Shown here in pieces: positions 44,965 through 52,897 of a DNA stretch of 55,259 nucleotides; position 1 is the first letter of the stretch, and each line of letters starts with the position of its first letter. The DNA comes from Pseudomonadales bacterium (GTDB lineage: Bacteria > Pseudomonadota > Gammaproteobacteria > Pseudomonadales > Azotimanducaceae): positions 1-55,259 of the forward strand of contig JAHCAL010000010.1 of assembly GCA_019634925.1 (NCBI GenBank), given 5' to 3'. The notes beneath the pieces are model-generated. The model saw only the letters and a program-made list of their open reading frames with translations. It had not been told where the DNA came from and did not search any database. Both the position numbers and the translations under genes were made by a program.

Positions 44965-46983
44965 GTGATCGAACTCGCCGACGTCGAGGCACGGCTCGGG
45001 CTCTTTGCCGAAGGCATCGCCGGGCGCTATTTCCACATCGCGCCGTCGAGCGAGTTCGCCGGCCGCCGCGCCCGCCTCGAGCCGGACGAGAGCGCGGTCA
45101 CCGGCGCCACGCTGTACCTGCCGGCGCACCTCGACTATCCCGACCCGGCCGGCTACCGCGTGCTGGCCCTGCAGCAGCTCGCCCAGCTCGAATTCGGCAC
45201 GTTCCGCTTCCACCTCGATACGCTGCGCGCGCAACGGCCCGGTCCGGCGCCGCAGGGGATCGATTGGACGCGCGCGGCGCTGCCCGGGCCGCGGGCGAGC
45301 GACTACGAACGCCTGCTGGCCTGCTTCGACACGCCCGCGCTCGCGAGCCACCTGTTCGGGCTGTGTGAGCGGGCTCGCCTCGACGCGCTGATCGTGCGCG
45401 CCTATCCGGGCATCCGGGGCCACCTGCGCCGTTATCACGACCACCTCCTGGCGCGGGATCCGCCGCGGCCGGTCGCCGACCTGGCGAGCGCGCTGCACGG
45501 CCTCGACTGCATCGGCCTCGGGCTCGATCCCGCCCTGCTCGCGCTGCTCGACCTCCACGACCTGCTGCGCCCCTGCCTGCCGGTGCTCGCGACGCTCGTA
45601 CGCACGCCCGGCGACGTCTACCAGTCGGCCGGCGCCTGCATCGACCTGTATTGTCTGCTCGAAGGCGCGTTCCCGCGCCGGCGCGGCGACGTGCCACTGC
45701 CGCTCCCCGAGGAACTCGACGGGCCTGCCGCCTGGATGCAGCGGGAAGCACGGCTCGACGACTGGAAGGATTCGCTCGAGGCGCTCGACCGGCACCTCGA
45801 GGCGCTGGAGCTCATGGCGTCCGACGAAGCAGTGGCCGCGGCCGCCGACGGCCTCAGCGACGGCGAAGCACGCCCGGAAGACGTACGCCTCGCCGCCGTG
45901 CAGCAGGAACGCGACGTGCTCGCGCGCCGGGTCGACATGGAACGCGCGGCCATCCGCGACGCGCTCGGCCGCGAACAGCCCGACGCGCGCAGCTTCCGCT
46001 ACGACGAGTGGGACTACCTGGCGCGCGCCTACCGGCCACGCTGGTGCCGGCTGTTCGAACTGCGCCTCGCAGCGGACGCTGGCAGCGACCTCGCCGACCT
46101 GCAGACGGTCATGCGCCGCCACCGGCCGCCCGTGCAGCGCCAGATGGAACTGATCCGCCCGCTCGGCTACCAGCGCGTGTCGAGGGTGAACGACGGCGAC
46201 GAGCTCGACTTCAACGCCGTGATCCAGGCCCGCCAGGACCTGCGCGCCGGCCAGTCACCGGACGAGCGGGTCTACAGCCGGCGCGAGCGGGTCCACCGCG
46301 ACGTCAGCGCGGTGTTCCTCGTCGACCTGTCGGCCTCCACCGACGATCCGGTGGATCCACCCGCGCCGGAGCCGTGTCCGGACGACGACGATGAAAACCC
46401 CAACCTGCGCGACCCTTACGAAGCCGCGACGGCGAGCAGCCCTGTGGCGGAACCGCGCCGGATCATCGACGTGCAGCGCGAGGCCATGCTGGTCATGGCG
46501 GCGGCGCTGGAAGGGCTCGGCGACAGCTACGGCATCTACGGGTTTTCCGGGTACGGGCGCGACTGCGTGGAGGTGTTCGTCGCCAAGGAACCGGGCGAGC
46601 GCTTCAGTCGCGCCACCCTCGCCGCGATCGCCGGGATGAAGCCGCACCGCAGCACGCGCATGGGTCCGGCGATCCGCCACGGGACGCGGAAACTCATCGA
46701 GTCGGGCAGCGCCCTGAAAGTGCTGCTGATCCTGAGCGACGGGTTTCCGCAGGACACCGACTACGGCCCCGAGCGGGGCAACCACACCTACGGGCTGGAA
46801 GATACCGCGAAGGCACTGCAGGAGGCGCAGGAGAAAGGCGTCGAGACGTTCTGCCTGACCGTCGACCGCTCGGGTCACGATTACCTGCGGCAGATGTGCC
46901 CGGACAAACGCTACGCGGTGATCGAGGACATCGAGGATCTCCCCGAAGCGGTGTCGAAGGTGTACCGGGCGCTCACCGCCTGA
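44965..46983 (+). CDS. VWA-domain protein (CbbO/NorD-like), partner of the MoxR ATPase
   Basis: A 672-residue protein. The N-terminal two thirds are helical and Arg-rich. The VWA domain begins at about residue 445 with the MIDAS motif VFLVDLSASTDDP, continues with YGIYGFSGYGRDCVEVFVAK and ends with LKVLLILSDGFPQDTDYGPE. The segment before the VWA holds VYSRRERVHRDVSAV. NorD/CbbO proteins bind their AAA+ partner and the client. GTG 44965 starts 7 bases after the ATPase stop. The client enzyme cannot be inferred here. Confidence 0.88.
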   Translation: MIELADVEARLGLFAEGIAGRYFHIAPSSEFAGRRARLEPDESAVTGATLYLPAHLDYPDPAGYRVLALQQLAQLEFGTFRFHLDTLRAQRPGPAPQGIDWTRAALPGPRASDYERLLACFDTPALASHLFGLCERARLDALIVRAYPGIRGHLRRYHDHLLARDPPRPVADLASALHGLDCIGLGLDPALLALLDLHDLLRPCLPVLATLVRTPGDVYQSAGACIDLYCLLEGAFPRRRGDVPLPLPEELDGPAAWMQREARLDDWKDSLEALDRHLEALELMASDEAVAAAADGLSDGEARPEDVRLAAVQQERDVLARRVDMERAAIRDALGREQPDARSFRYDEWDYLARAYRPRWCRLFELRLAADAGSDLADLQTVMRRHRPPVQRQMELIRPLGYQRVSRVNDGDELDFNAVIQARQDLRAGQSPDERVYSRRERVHRDVSAVFLVDLSASTDDPVDPPAPEPCPDDDDENPNLRDPYEAATASSPVAEPRRIIDVQREAMLVMAAALEGLGDSYGIYGFSGYGRDCVEVFVAKEPGERFSRATLAAIAGMKPHRSTRMGPAIRHGTRKLIESGSALKVLLILSDGFPQDTDYGPERGNHTYGLEDTAKALQEAQEKGVETFCLTVDRSGHDYLRQMCPDKRYAVIEDIEDLPEAVSKVYRALTA

Positions 46984-47067
46984 CAGCGCGGCGCGACGTC
47001 ATCCAGTACCGGAAGAAGGGGGTAAGGAGCTGCGCCCGGCCCGCCCGCGCGCCGCTGGTGCGCCCGG

Positions 47068-47090
47068 GCGAGCCCAGCCACCAGGCTCGC
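47068..47090 (-). terminator. Hairpin directly after the Bax-inhibitor gene
   Basis: GCGAGCC-cagccacca-GGCTCGC forms a 7-bp stem and ends one base before the stop codon of the leftward gene. The same stem sequence is used at 18727-18743. No T-run follows. Confidence 0.45.
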
Positions 47091-47798
47091 TCAGTCGTCG
47101 CCCGCCATGCCGAACAGCTGCAGCAGCGACAGGAACAGGTTGTAGATCGACACGTACAGGCCGACCGTGGCGAGGATGTAGTTGGTCTCGCCGCCGTGGA
47201 TGATCGCGCTGGTCTGCCACAGGATCATGGCACTCGCGAACAGCACGACCGCGGCCGAAATCGTGCCGTGGAATGCCGACAGGTCGAAGATCAGGCTGGC
47301 GAGGATCGAACCCAGGATCACGAAGAAGCCGACCACCAGGAACCCGCTCAGGAAGCTGAAGTCCTTGCGGCTCACGAGCGCATAGGCCGACAGCCCGACG
47401 AACGCAGCGGCGGTCGAGCCGAGCGCGGACGCGACCAGGGCCGGCCCGTTGGCGAGGCTCAGGTAGAAGCCGAGGATCGGCCCGAGCGTGAAGCCCATGA
47501 AACCGGTGAGCGCGAACACCATCACCAGGCCGAGCGAGCTGTTGGCGGTCTTGTGCACGGCGAACAGCAGCGCGAAGAAACCGATCAGCGTGACGATCGG
47601 GCCTAGGTAGGGCGCACCGAGCGCCATGGCGAGCATGGCCATCAGCGCGCTGAAGCCGAGCGTCATGCCGAGCAGCATGTAGGTGTTGCGCAGGACCCTG
47701 CTGACTTCGACACCGGCCTGCGACCCCTGCAGCGAACCGGGCACGGCATCCGCGGTGCGAGCGGCGATTGCGGCAGTTCTCAGGTTCTGTTCAGCCAT
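47091..47798 (-). CDS. Bax inhibitor-1 / YccA family membrane protein
   Basis: A 235-residue protein with seven hydrophobic helices (VLRNTYMLLGMTLGFSALMA opens helix 1). GAPYLGPIVTLIGFFALLFAV and the later ASALIFDLSAFHGTI-type segments match the BI-1/YccA (UPF0005) family. These proteins modulate FtsH-type proteolysis or ion leak in bacteria. The second of two adjacent ATGs is chosen because AAGGAGG ends 4 bases before it; starting at 47801 would add one Met. A strong promoter with 17-base spacing lies upstream. Confidence 0.93.
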   Translation of the reverse strand: MAEQNLRTAAIAARTADAVPGSLQGSQAGVEVSRVLRNTYMLLGMTLGFSALMAMLAMALGAPYLGPIVTLIGFFALLFAVHKTANSSLGLVMVFALTGFMGFTLGPILGFYLSLANGPALVASALGSTAAAFVGLSAYALVSRKDFSFLSGFLVVGFFVILGSILASLIFDLSAFHGTISAAVVLFASAMILWQTSAIIHGGETNYILATVGLYVSIYNLFLSLLQLFGMAGDD

Positions 47799-47838
47799 CA
47801 TGCCTCCTTAGGGCTACGGTCGTGCCGACATGTAACGT

Positions 47839-47867
47839 TATATAGGGAAGACCGCCGCCGATTTCAA
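47839..47867 (-). promoter_or_regulatory. Strong sigma-70 promoter of the Bax-inhibitor gene
   Basis: On the minus strand TTGAAA (complement of 47862-47867), exactly 17 bases and TATATA (complement of 47839-47844). The leader of about 30 bases ends in TAAGGAGG. This is one of the clearest promoters in the window. Confidence 0.75.
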
Positions 47868-47896
47868 CCATGCACCGCGCGGCGTCCGACCACCGT

Positions 47897-48430
47897 CTAG
47901 CGCCGCGCGACGCCGAGTTCCGCGAGTTTCGCCGCCATGTCCTCGGCAGACGACGCGGGCCGGACGTTCCGGTCGATCGCGGCAACCCGCCCGTCCACGT
48001 CGATGTACACCGTGTGCCGGCTCGCGAAACCCATCGGGTTCAGCACGCCGAACGCCCGCGCGACGTCGCGGGACGGGTCGGAAAGCAGCGGGAAATCGGC
48101 GCCGGTCGACTCGGCGAAGCGCGTATTGTCCTCGAGCGGGTCGACGCTCGCCATGAAATAGCTGACGTCGAACGCACGGATCAGGTCGCCGTTCTCGGCG
48201 AGCGACTTGCATTCGATCGTGCAGCCGCTGGTGAACGCGCGCGGGAACCAGGCGACCACCACCGCCTGCCGGCCGACGAAATCGGCCAACCGGTAGGTCT
48301 TGCCGTCGCTCGCGGCCAGTTCGAAATCCGGGGCCGGATCGCCGACCTCGAGCGCGAACGCCGGAGTTACCCAGGCGAACGCCGCCGCGAGCACGACGGA
48401 GCCCCTGATCGACCGAAGCCACTGTCCCAT
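47897..48430 (-). CDS. Exported peroxiredoxin (AhpC/TSA, Bcp-like)
   Basis: A 177-residue thioredoxin-fold peroxidase. Signal peptide [17 protein letters not shown] (residues about 10-26) directs it to the periplasm. [20 protein letters not shown] and [20 protein letters not shown] hold the peroxidatic Cys in SGCT and a second Cys four residues later, a Bcp/Prx pattern. [20 protein letters not shown] and [20 protein letters not shown] complete it. It would reduce peroxides using thioredoxin-like donors. GGAGG lies 5 bases before the ATG. It reads left, with an MFS gene diverging to the right. Confidence 0.9.
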   Translation of the reverse strand: MGQWLRSIRGSVVLAAAFAWVTPAFALEVGDPAPDFELAASDGKTYRLADFVGRQAVVVAWFPRAFTSGCTIECKSLAENGDLIRAFDVSYFMASVDPLEDNTRFAESTGADFPLLSDPSRDVARAFGVLNPMGFASRHTVYIDVDGRVAAIDRNVRPASSAEDMAAKLAELGVARR

Positions 48431-48520
48431 GATCGCCTCCTGCGCAGGCCGCGCGGTTTCCCGACCCATGGTAGTCTCCGCGCGCGGCCGTGAAAACGCC
48501 GTCGACGCCGGGCGCGCCGG

Positions 48521-48558
48521 CGCACGCTTGCGGCCAGCACGCACGCTTGCGGCCAACA
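48521..48558. repeat. 19-bp tandem duplication
   Basis: CGCACGCTTGCGGCCAGCA (48521-48539) is repeated in tandem at 48540-48558 with one mismatch. It lies upstream of the MFS gene start. The second copy is 25 bases before the TTG. Confidence 0.75.
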
Positions 48559-48583
48559 TAGGGGCCTGGCGCCGGGGGAGAGC

Positions 48584-49843
48584 TTGAGCGAGCCGATCAC
48601 GACACCGCAGCCGGACGGCCCGACACGCCCGTGGGGCGCGTTCCGCTACCGCGACTACCGGATCCTCTGGGGCGCCATGGTCATGGCCACCCTGGTGGTG
48701 TGGATCCGCATCCTCGCGACCGCCCAGTGGCTGCTCGACGAGACCGGCTCCGCGCTCATGGTCGGTGCGATCGGGGTCGTCCAGCTTGTGGTACAGATCC
48801 CGGCGCTGCTTTGGGGCGGCACGCTCGCCGACCGGGTCGATCGCAAGCGCCTGATGGCGCTGGCCAACGGTACCACCTGCGCGGCGCTGCTCGCCCTGGG
48901 CCTGCTGAACGCCGCCGGCCTGCTCACCCCACTCATGGTCTACGCCGGCATCGCGCTGACCGCGGCGTCGCAGATGCTCGCGAGCCCGGCGCGCTCGGCG
49001 CTGGTGCCTGCGGTCGTGCCGGAAAAGCACCTGCTGCTCGCCGCGTCCACGGACACCGCCTCGCAGAACGCGGCCGCCATCGCCGGCCCCCTGCTGTTCG
49101 CGGTCATCGCGGTCAGTGCGGGCCTCACCACCGCGTTCCTCGTCGGTGCCGCCATCGCGCTGCCCGCGGCGCTCCTGCCCGGGCTGATCCGCGCCGATGG
49201 CCGCGCCAGCGGCCACGATCCGGCACACGCCCGGCGTTCGACCTTCGCCCAGACCCGCGAGGGCTTCGGCTACGTGGCGCGCCACCCGATCCTGCCGGGC
49301 CTGTTCCTGCTCGACACCGGCATCACGGTCGCCTCGTTCTACCGGGAGATCCTGCCGGTGCTGGCGCTCGGTCTGTTTGCCGGCGGCGCCAGCGCAACCG
49401 GCCTGCTCGGCGCCGCGAACTCCGCCGGCGCGATCCTCGGCTCGTTCGTCGCGCTGTTCCTGGTCGGCTACCGTGCCAAGGGGATGCTGGTGCTGTATGC
49501 GTCGCTCGCCTACGGCTTCGTCCTGTTCGGCTTCGGCACCGCGAACTCGCTCTGGCTCGGCACCCTCATGATCGCCCTGCTCGGCGCGGCGGACGCGGTC
49601 ACCGTCGCCGTGCGCCAGACCACGGTGATGCTGACCACCCCGGACCACATGCGCGGCCGCGCGTTCGCGCTCATGATCGTCGCGGCGCAGACCGCCAACA
49701 ACGTCGGCACGATCTGGGTCGGCGCCTGGGCCGCCGCCATCGGCGCCGGCAACACCATGGTGCTCGGCGGCGCGATCTCGGTGGCCGCGACGCTGCTCAT
49801 CTGGCGGTTCTGGAAACCGATCCGCGAGTACCGCTCGCCCTGA
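48584..49843 (+). CDS. Major facilitator superfamily transporter
   Basis: A 419-residue, 12-helix MFS transporter of the enterobactin-exporter-like type (MFS_3). [20 protein letters not shown] begins helix 1, and [19 protein letters not shown] holds the conserved loop 2-3 motif (GxLADRxDRR). [20 protein letters not shown] is the loop in the second half. TTG 48584 is preceded by GGGGGAG. The substrate is unknown. It is divergent from the peroxiredoxin. Confidence 0.9.
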   Translation: MSEPITTPQPDGPTRPWGAFRYRDYRILWGAMVMATLVVWIRILATAQWLLDETGSALMVGAIGVVQLVVQIPALLWGGTLADRVDRKRLMALANGTTCAALLALGLLNAAGLLTPLMVYAGIALTAASQMLASPARSALVPAVVPEKHLLLAASTDTASQNAAAIAGPLLFAVIAVSAGLTTAFLVGAAIALPAALLPGLIRADGRASGHDPAHARRSTFAQTREGFGYVARHPILPGLFLLDTGITVASFYREILPVLALGLFAGGASATGLLGAANSAGAILGSFVALFLVGYRAKGMLVLYASLAYGFVLFGFGTANSLWLGTLMIALLGAADAVTVAVRQTTVMLTTPDHMRGRAFALMIVAAQTANNVGTIWVGAWAAAIGAGNTMVLGGAISVAATLLIWRFWKPIREYRSP

Positions 49844-49880
49844 GCGGGTCGCCCTGGGCGGGTCGCCCTGGGCGGGGCGA
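49834..49880 (+). repeat. 14-bp tandem repeat at the MFS gene 3' end
   Basis: GCGGGTCGCCCTGG occurs at 49844-49857 and 49858-49871, with degenerate flanks on both sides (CTCGCCCTGA from 49834 and GCGGGGCGA to 49880). It overlaps the last codons of the MFS gene. Confidence 0.65.
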
Positions 49881-49910
49881 CAGGCGCGCGCGGTTCCGGC
49901 ATGCTCCATC

Positions 49911-49965
49911 GCATTGCCAAGAATCAATGGCCAGGAATCAGTGGCCAAAAAGTCAATTGCCACTA
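49911..49965 (+). promoter_or_regulatory. Iterated TCAxTGGCCA-type motif upstream of the aldo/keto reductase
   Basis: Four near-copies spaced 13-15 bases apart: GCATTGCCAA (49911-49920), GAATCAATGGCCA (49921-49933), GGAATCAGTGGCCA (49934-49947) and AGTCAATTGCCA (about 49951-49962). The area is AT-rich relative to its neighbours and ends about 25 bases before the reductase ATG. This resembles an iterated operator for one regulator, unproven. Confidence 0.4.
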
Positions 49966-49986
49966 ACGGAAGGGGGTCGAACCGGC

Positions 49987-51003
49987 ATGAAGCGCAACCG
50001 ACTGGGCAGGAGCGGCATCGTCGTCTCGGAAATCTGCATGGGGACCATGACGTTCGGCACGTTCGCCGACGAACGCACCGCCTTCGAGATCCTGGACCGC
50101 TCGTTCGACGCCGGGATCGATTTCTACGATACCGCCGAGAACTACCCGGTGCCGCCCGACCCGTCGTATGCGGGGCGTACCGAGGAGATCCTCGGCCGCT
50201 GGATGAAGACCAAGCCGCGCGACGCGCTGATCATCGCGACCAAGGTGTCCGGACCCAGCCACGGCTGGATCAAGGCCGCCGTGCGCGCCGGCATGACCAC
50301 GCTCGACCGGCACAACATCGTCCGCGCGGTGGAGGGGAGCCTCACGCGGCTGCAGACCGACTACATCGACCTGTACCAGACCCACTGGCCCGATCACGGC
50401 GCGCGCTACGAGGACATCCTCGAGGCGCTGGACGACCTGGTGCGCGCCGGCAAGGTCCGCATCATCGGCTGCAGCAACGAGACCACCTGGGGCCTGACCC
50501 GCAGCCTCGCCGTCGCGGAAGCGAACGGCTTTGCCCGCTACGAGACGATCCAGAACAACTTCAGCCTGAACAACCGCCGCTTCGAGGACGAGCTGGCGCA
50601 GGCCTGCCGGCAGGAGCAGGTCAGCCTGATCCCGTATTCGCCGCTCGGCGGCGGCGTGCTGTCCGGCAAGTACAACGACGGCAACTGGCCGGCGGGCGCG
50701 CGCTTCACCGGCTACCGCAGCGCCGACGCGCGCCAGGCCGCCATGGTGAAGCGGTTCGTCAACGAGAAGACGCTGGCGTCCACCGAGCGCTTCCGTGACA
50801 TCGCGGCCGCTGCGGGCATCCCGCTCGTGACGCTCGCGACCGCGTGGAGCAAGCAGCACGACTTCGTGGCCTCGACCATCGTCGGCGCGACCACACCGGA
50901 CCAGCTGCCCGACATCTTCGCGGCGGCGGACCTTACCCTGGATCGGGAGGTGATGAAGCAGATCGACGCGGTGACGCGCGAGATCCTGTATCCGATGGGG
51001 TGA
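49987..51003 (+). CDS. Aldo/keto reductase
   Basis: A 338-residue NADPH-dependent aldo/keto reductase. The tetrad is visible: Asp and Tyr in [15 protein letters not shown], Lys in [10 protein letters not shown] and His in [10 protein letters not shown]. The C-terminal [17 protein letters not shown] and [12 protein letters not shown] are typical of the AKR11-13-like subgroup related to Tas and YghZ. It reduces aldehydes or ketones. ATG 49987 follows a GGGGGTCG-rich leader, and upstream iterated motifs suggest regulated expression. Confidence 0.92.
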   Translation: MKRNRLGRSGIVVSEICMGTMTFGTFADERTAFEILDRSFDAGIDFYDTAENYPVPPDPSYAGRTEEILGRWMKTKPRDALIIATKVSGPSHGWIKAAVRAGMTTLDRHNIVRAVEGSLTRLQTDYIDLYQTHWPDHGARYEDILEALDDLVRAGKVRIIGCSNETTWGLTRSLAVAEANGFARYETIQNNFSLNNRRFEDELAQACRQEQVSLIPYSPLGGGVLSGKYNDGNWPAGARFTGYRSADARQAAMVKRFVNEKTLASTERFRDIAAAAGIPLVTLATAWSKQHDFVASTIVGATTPDQLPDIFAAADLTLDREVMKQIDAVTREILYPMG

Positions 51004-51052
51004 GCGGGCGCTTGCGGCGGGTGCCGCGCGGCGGGGAGCGCCAAGGAAGGTA

Positions 51053-51129
51053 TGGTAGCTACGGTTGGGCTCGAACCAACGACCTCAGCATTATGAATGC
51101 CGCGCTCTAACCAGCTGAGCTACGTAGCC
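51053..51129 (-). tRNA. tRNA-Met (CAT anticodon), elongator type
   Basis: A 77-base cloverleaf on the minus strand, 5' end at 51129, with CCA encoded at 51055-51053. The acceptor is GGCTACG paired with CGTAGCT, so the first pair is a G-U wobble where E. coli elongator tRNA-Met has G-C. The D arm AGCTCAGCTGGTTAGAGC, the anticodon stem-loop with loop TTCATAA (anticodon CAT) and the T arm GTTGGTTCGAACCCAAC are all complete. Overall it follows elongator Met rather than initiator tRNA. An Ile2 tRNA (lysidine-modified CAT) is possible but less likely from the acceptor and arm sequences. Confidence 0.92.
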
Positions 51130-51130
51130 A

Positions 51131-51636
51131 CACGAGGGTCGCGGATTTTCCGGGTGGGGTTGGGGGTTGTCAAGCCAATGGCCACCGGCGCCATGTGGGA
51201 ATGAGGCCCCGCTTTGCCGCTGAGTGTTTGGACAACTTTTCTCAGTTCCATCTGCCACTTCCACGTCTGCTACTTCCAGATTCAAGTCAAATCCCCGCAA
51301 ACGAAAGGAGCGTATGCGCCCAAAATCGGGATAATGTGCGCAAGGGCCCATGAGATCTTCGCTTCTGAATTGGCCACGCGTGAACCACGGGTCAACTCCA
51401 ACTCCAGTCTCGGTGAACCCGGGCTGGGGGCGCCTCGCCAACGCCCTGCGCGCAGCAGTCTTAATCGCTCTCTTTCACCCGCTGACCCGTAAGGCCATAA
51501 TTCCGACCGCCGTACGAAATCAGACTGCGTTCGGACATTCGATCGAACCTCTCCTGCGTCGGCCTGCCCGGACCCCTGCATCCGTACCACGAGCAATCGG
51601 GGAAAAACTAAGTTCCCATTCCTATCCTCAATTCGC
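51131..51636. other. 506-bp stretch without a supportable gene
   Basis: Apart from the tRNA promoter, I see no gene here. Open frames exist in several phases but none has a coding look, a ribosome site or a recognisable motif, and one of them runs through the tRNA. The sequence is less GC-rich than most of the window. It lies between the tRNA and the RHS-linked genes and may be a remnant of an accessory insertion. A weak GGGAA...TTCCC dyad just beyond the leftward gene (about 51601-51620) could be a terminator. Confidence 0.6.
51145..51173 (-). promoter_or_regulatory. tRNA-Met promoter
   Basis: On the minus strand TTGACA (complement of 51168-51173) is a perfect -35, followed by 17 bases and GAAAAT (complement of 51145-51150) as -10. 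A GC-rich discriminator (CCGCGACCC) follows, typical of stable-RNA promoters under stringent control. The tRNA 5' end is 15 bases further on. Confidence 0.7.
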
Positions 51637-52146
51637 CTAGAACGTATCAAATGTGATGTAGCAGCCTGAGGATTCCGGCCTAAGTTCAAGTTGATACACC
51701 GGTACAGGATCAATCGAACCAACGTCCGAACCGGGCCTCATAAATTGCAATCGGACGAGACCGCCTTCGCGTTTGATGCTAGCTACTGACTTATCGACCC
51801 TGACATCTGTAAAGCTCTCACTCCATACGATCTCGTTCGCGCGCACGAGCTGAAGTTCTACTTTCCAATCTTGATCGCTCAAAATTGCAAACTCCACTCC
51901 AGGCGCATAGGACCCTGGTGAATTCCTGAACTCGACGGCTAGCTCTTCCGAAAAGCGAACGCGGTATCGAATGGGGTAATCATCGCCCCAATAGAACGAC
52001 TCCCCGGGTCGACCTGAATCCAATACCTCGACGTCGAAGCTAGTATCCGGATACAGGTACACAAAATCATACGGGCCGACGACAAACGGATGAGCAAAGG
52101 CATATAGAGCCAGGCAGCCTATGCAAGCTATCAGTAGTATCTTCAC
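51637..52146 (-). CDS. Small exported protein, partner candidate of the RHS tip
   Basis: A protein of about 169 residues from GTG 52146 (MKILLIACIGCLALYAFAHP). A TTG at 52158 would add four residues and overlap the RHS stop. The N-terminus is a signal peptide or lipoprotein signal (LIAC, Cys near residue 8, short h-region). The mature domain is beta-rich with many Asp/Glu and Tyr (VGPYDFVYLYPDTSFDVEVL). It is visibly AT-richer than the flanking RHS core and lies immediately downstream of it on the same strand. No family is recognised. By position it could be an immunity or export partner of the RHS C-terminal domain, but this is inference. Confidence 0.65.
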   Translation of the reverse strand: MKILLIACIGCLALYAFAHPFVVGPYDFVYLYPDTSFDVEVLDSGRPGESFYWGDDYPIRYRVRFSEELAVEFRNSPGSYAPGVEFAILSDQDWKVELQLVRANEIVWSESFTDVRVDKSVASIKREGGLVRLQFMRPGSDVGSIDPVPVYQLELRPESSGCYITFDTF

Positions 52147-52147
52147 G

Positions 52148-52897
52148 CTAATGACCAAAGTACCGAGCCGGTACAGGAAGGTTCGACCCAGGGTACTGGG
52201 TCCGCGAAAAATCGCTCACAAACTGCCCTCCAGTCGCCAATACCAACCCGACCGCATAAGAGTTGGAGTTATACGTATGCCCATTCAGAGGCTTCAGACC
52301 GTAGTCCAGTTTCCCGCTACTGTTTGCAACAAAGTAGTTATGGGCGGCCTGCAGTCGGCGAGCGTACTCAGCAGGACTGACGCCACTGGGAGGTGCGATT
52401 TCGGAAACTACATGATTGCGCGATGGCTCATCGCTATCGCGACGCCTATCGGCCACTAAGAATCCCCCAACAAGATGCGAGCCCTTGCCCGACCACCAAT
52501 CCGGATCACCCCCTACATTCGACTCTACGGCCAGGTGTCCAAACTCCCGTATCGTCCATGTCGCTCCCACCCCGCCGCCAGTAAACGTGACCAGTGCGTG
52601 TCCGGTGAGATAGAACCTACCTAAGTGCCGCTCCCTTGCCGCTACCCGTTCCCCCCTCCGATCTGCCTTGTCGACATCTTCCTTGGTTATCTCGTACTCG
52701 AACTTCGTGCCGTCTATCTCTATCGGCACCGTGAATCCAACAAGCGCATCGATGTTCGGCGTCGTTATCCAGATTGAACCAGAGGCGAAGTCACCAAAGC
52801 CCCATTGGACAAAGACGTTTCCCGAGATTCCGTCCGATATCTTCGGGCCTACTACTACGACCTCTTCGATGATACCTGGACCACCGCCTTCTCCCAT
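52148..52897 (-). other. RHS C-terminal tip domain with base composition unlike the core
   Basis: The roughly 249 residues after the core boundary differ from the shell in base and residue composition, with more Lys, Asn, Ile and Ser. It begins with a linker (GIIEEVVVVGPK), then a beta-rich segment (SIWITTPNIDALVGFTVPIE), a charged helix (EDVDKADRRGERVAARERHL) and the His/Ser-containing candidate papain-like segment. The tip is probably exchanged as a unit by recombination at the core boundary. Confidence 0.6.

Noticed and set aside
44124..46983. cbb or nor operon
   Set aside because: Only the AAA+/VWA helper pair is present; no RuBisCO or nitric oxide reductase gene is in the window, so the gene names cbbQ/cbbO were not assigned.
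48521..49965. CRISPR-like array
   Set aside because: The repeats are short, few, and contiguous or differently spaced without unique spacers; no cas genes are near.
51053..51129. tRNA-Met as attachment site for a mobile element
   Set aside because: The accessory genes lie on the 5' side of the tRNA, no integrase is visible, and no duplicated 3' tRNA end was found.
51091..51441. Leftward 116-residue frame over the tRNA
   Set aside because: It reads through the tRNA gene and its promoter and has no coding signature.
51282..51722. Leftward 146-residue frame in the RHS-side spacer
   Set aside because: No ribosome site, low-complexity translation and overlap with the end of the small exported-protein gene on the same strand in another phase.
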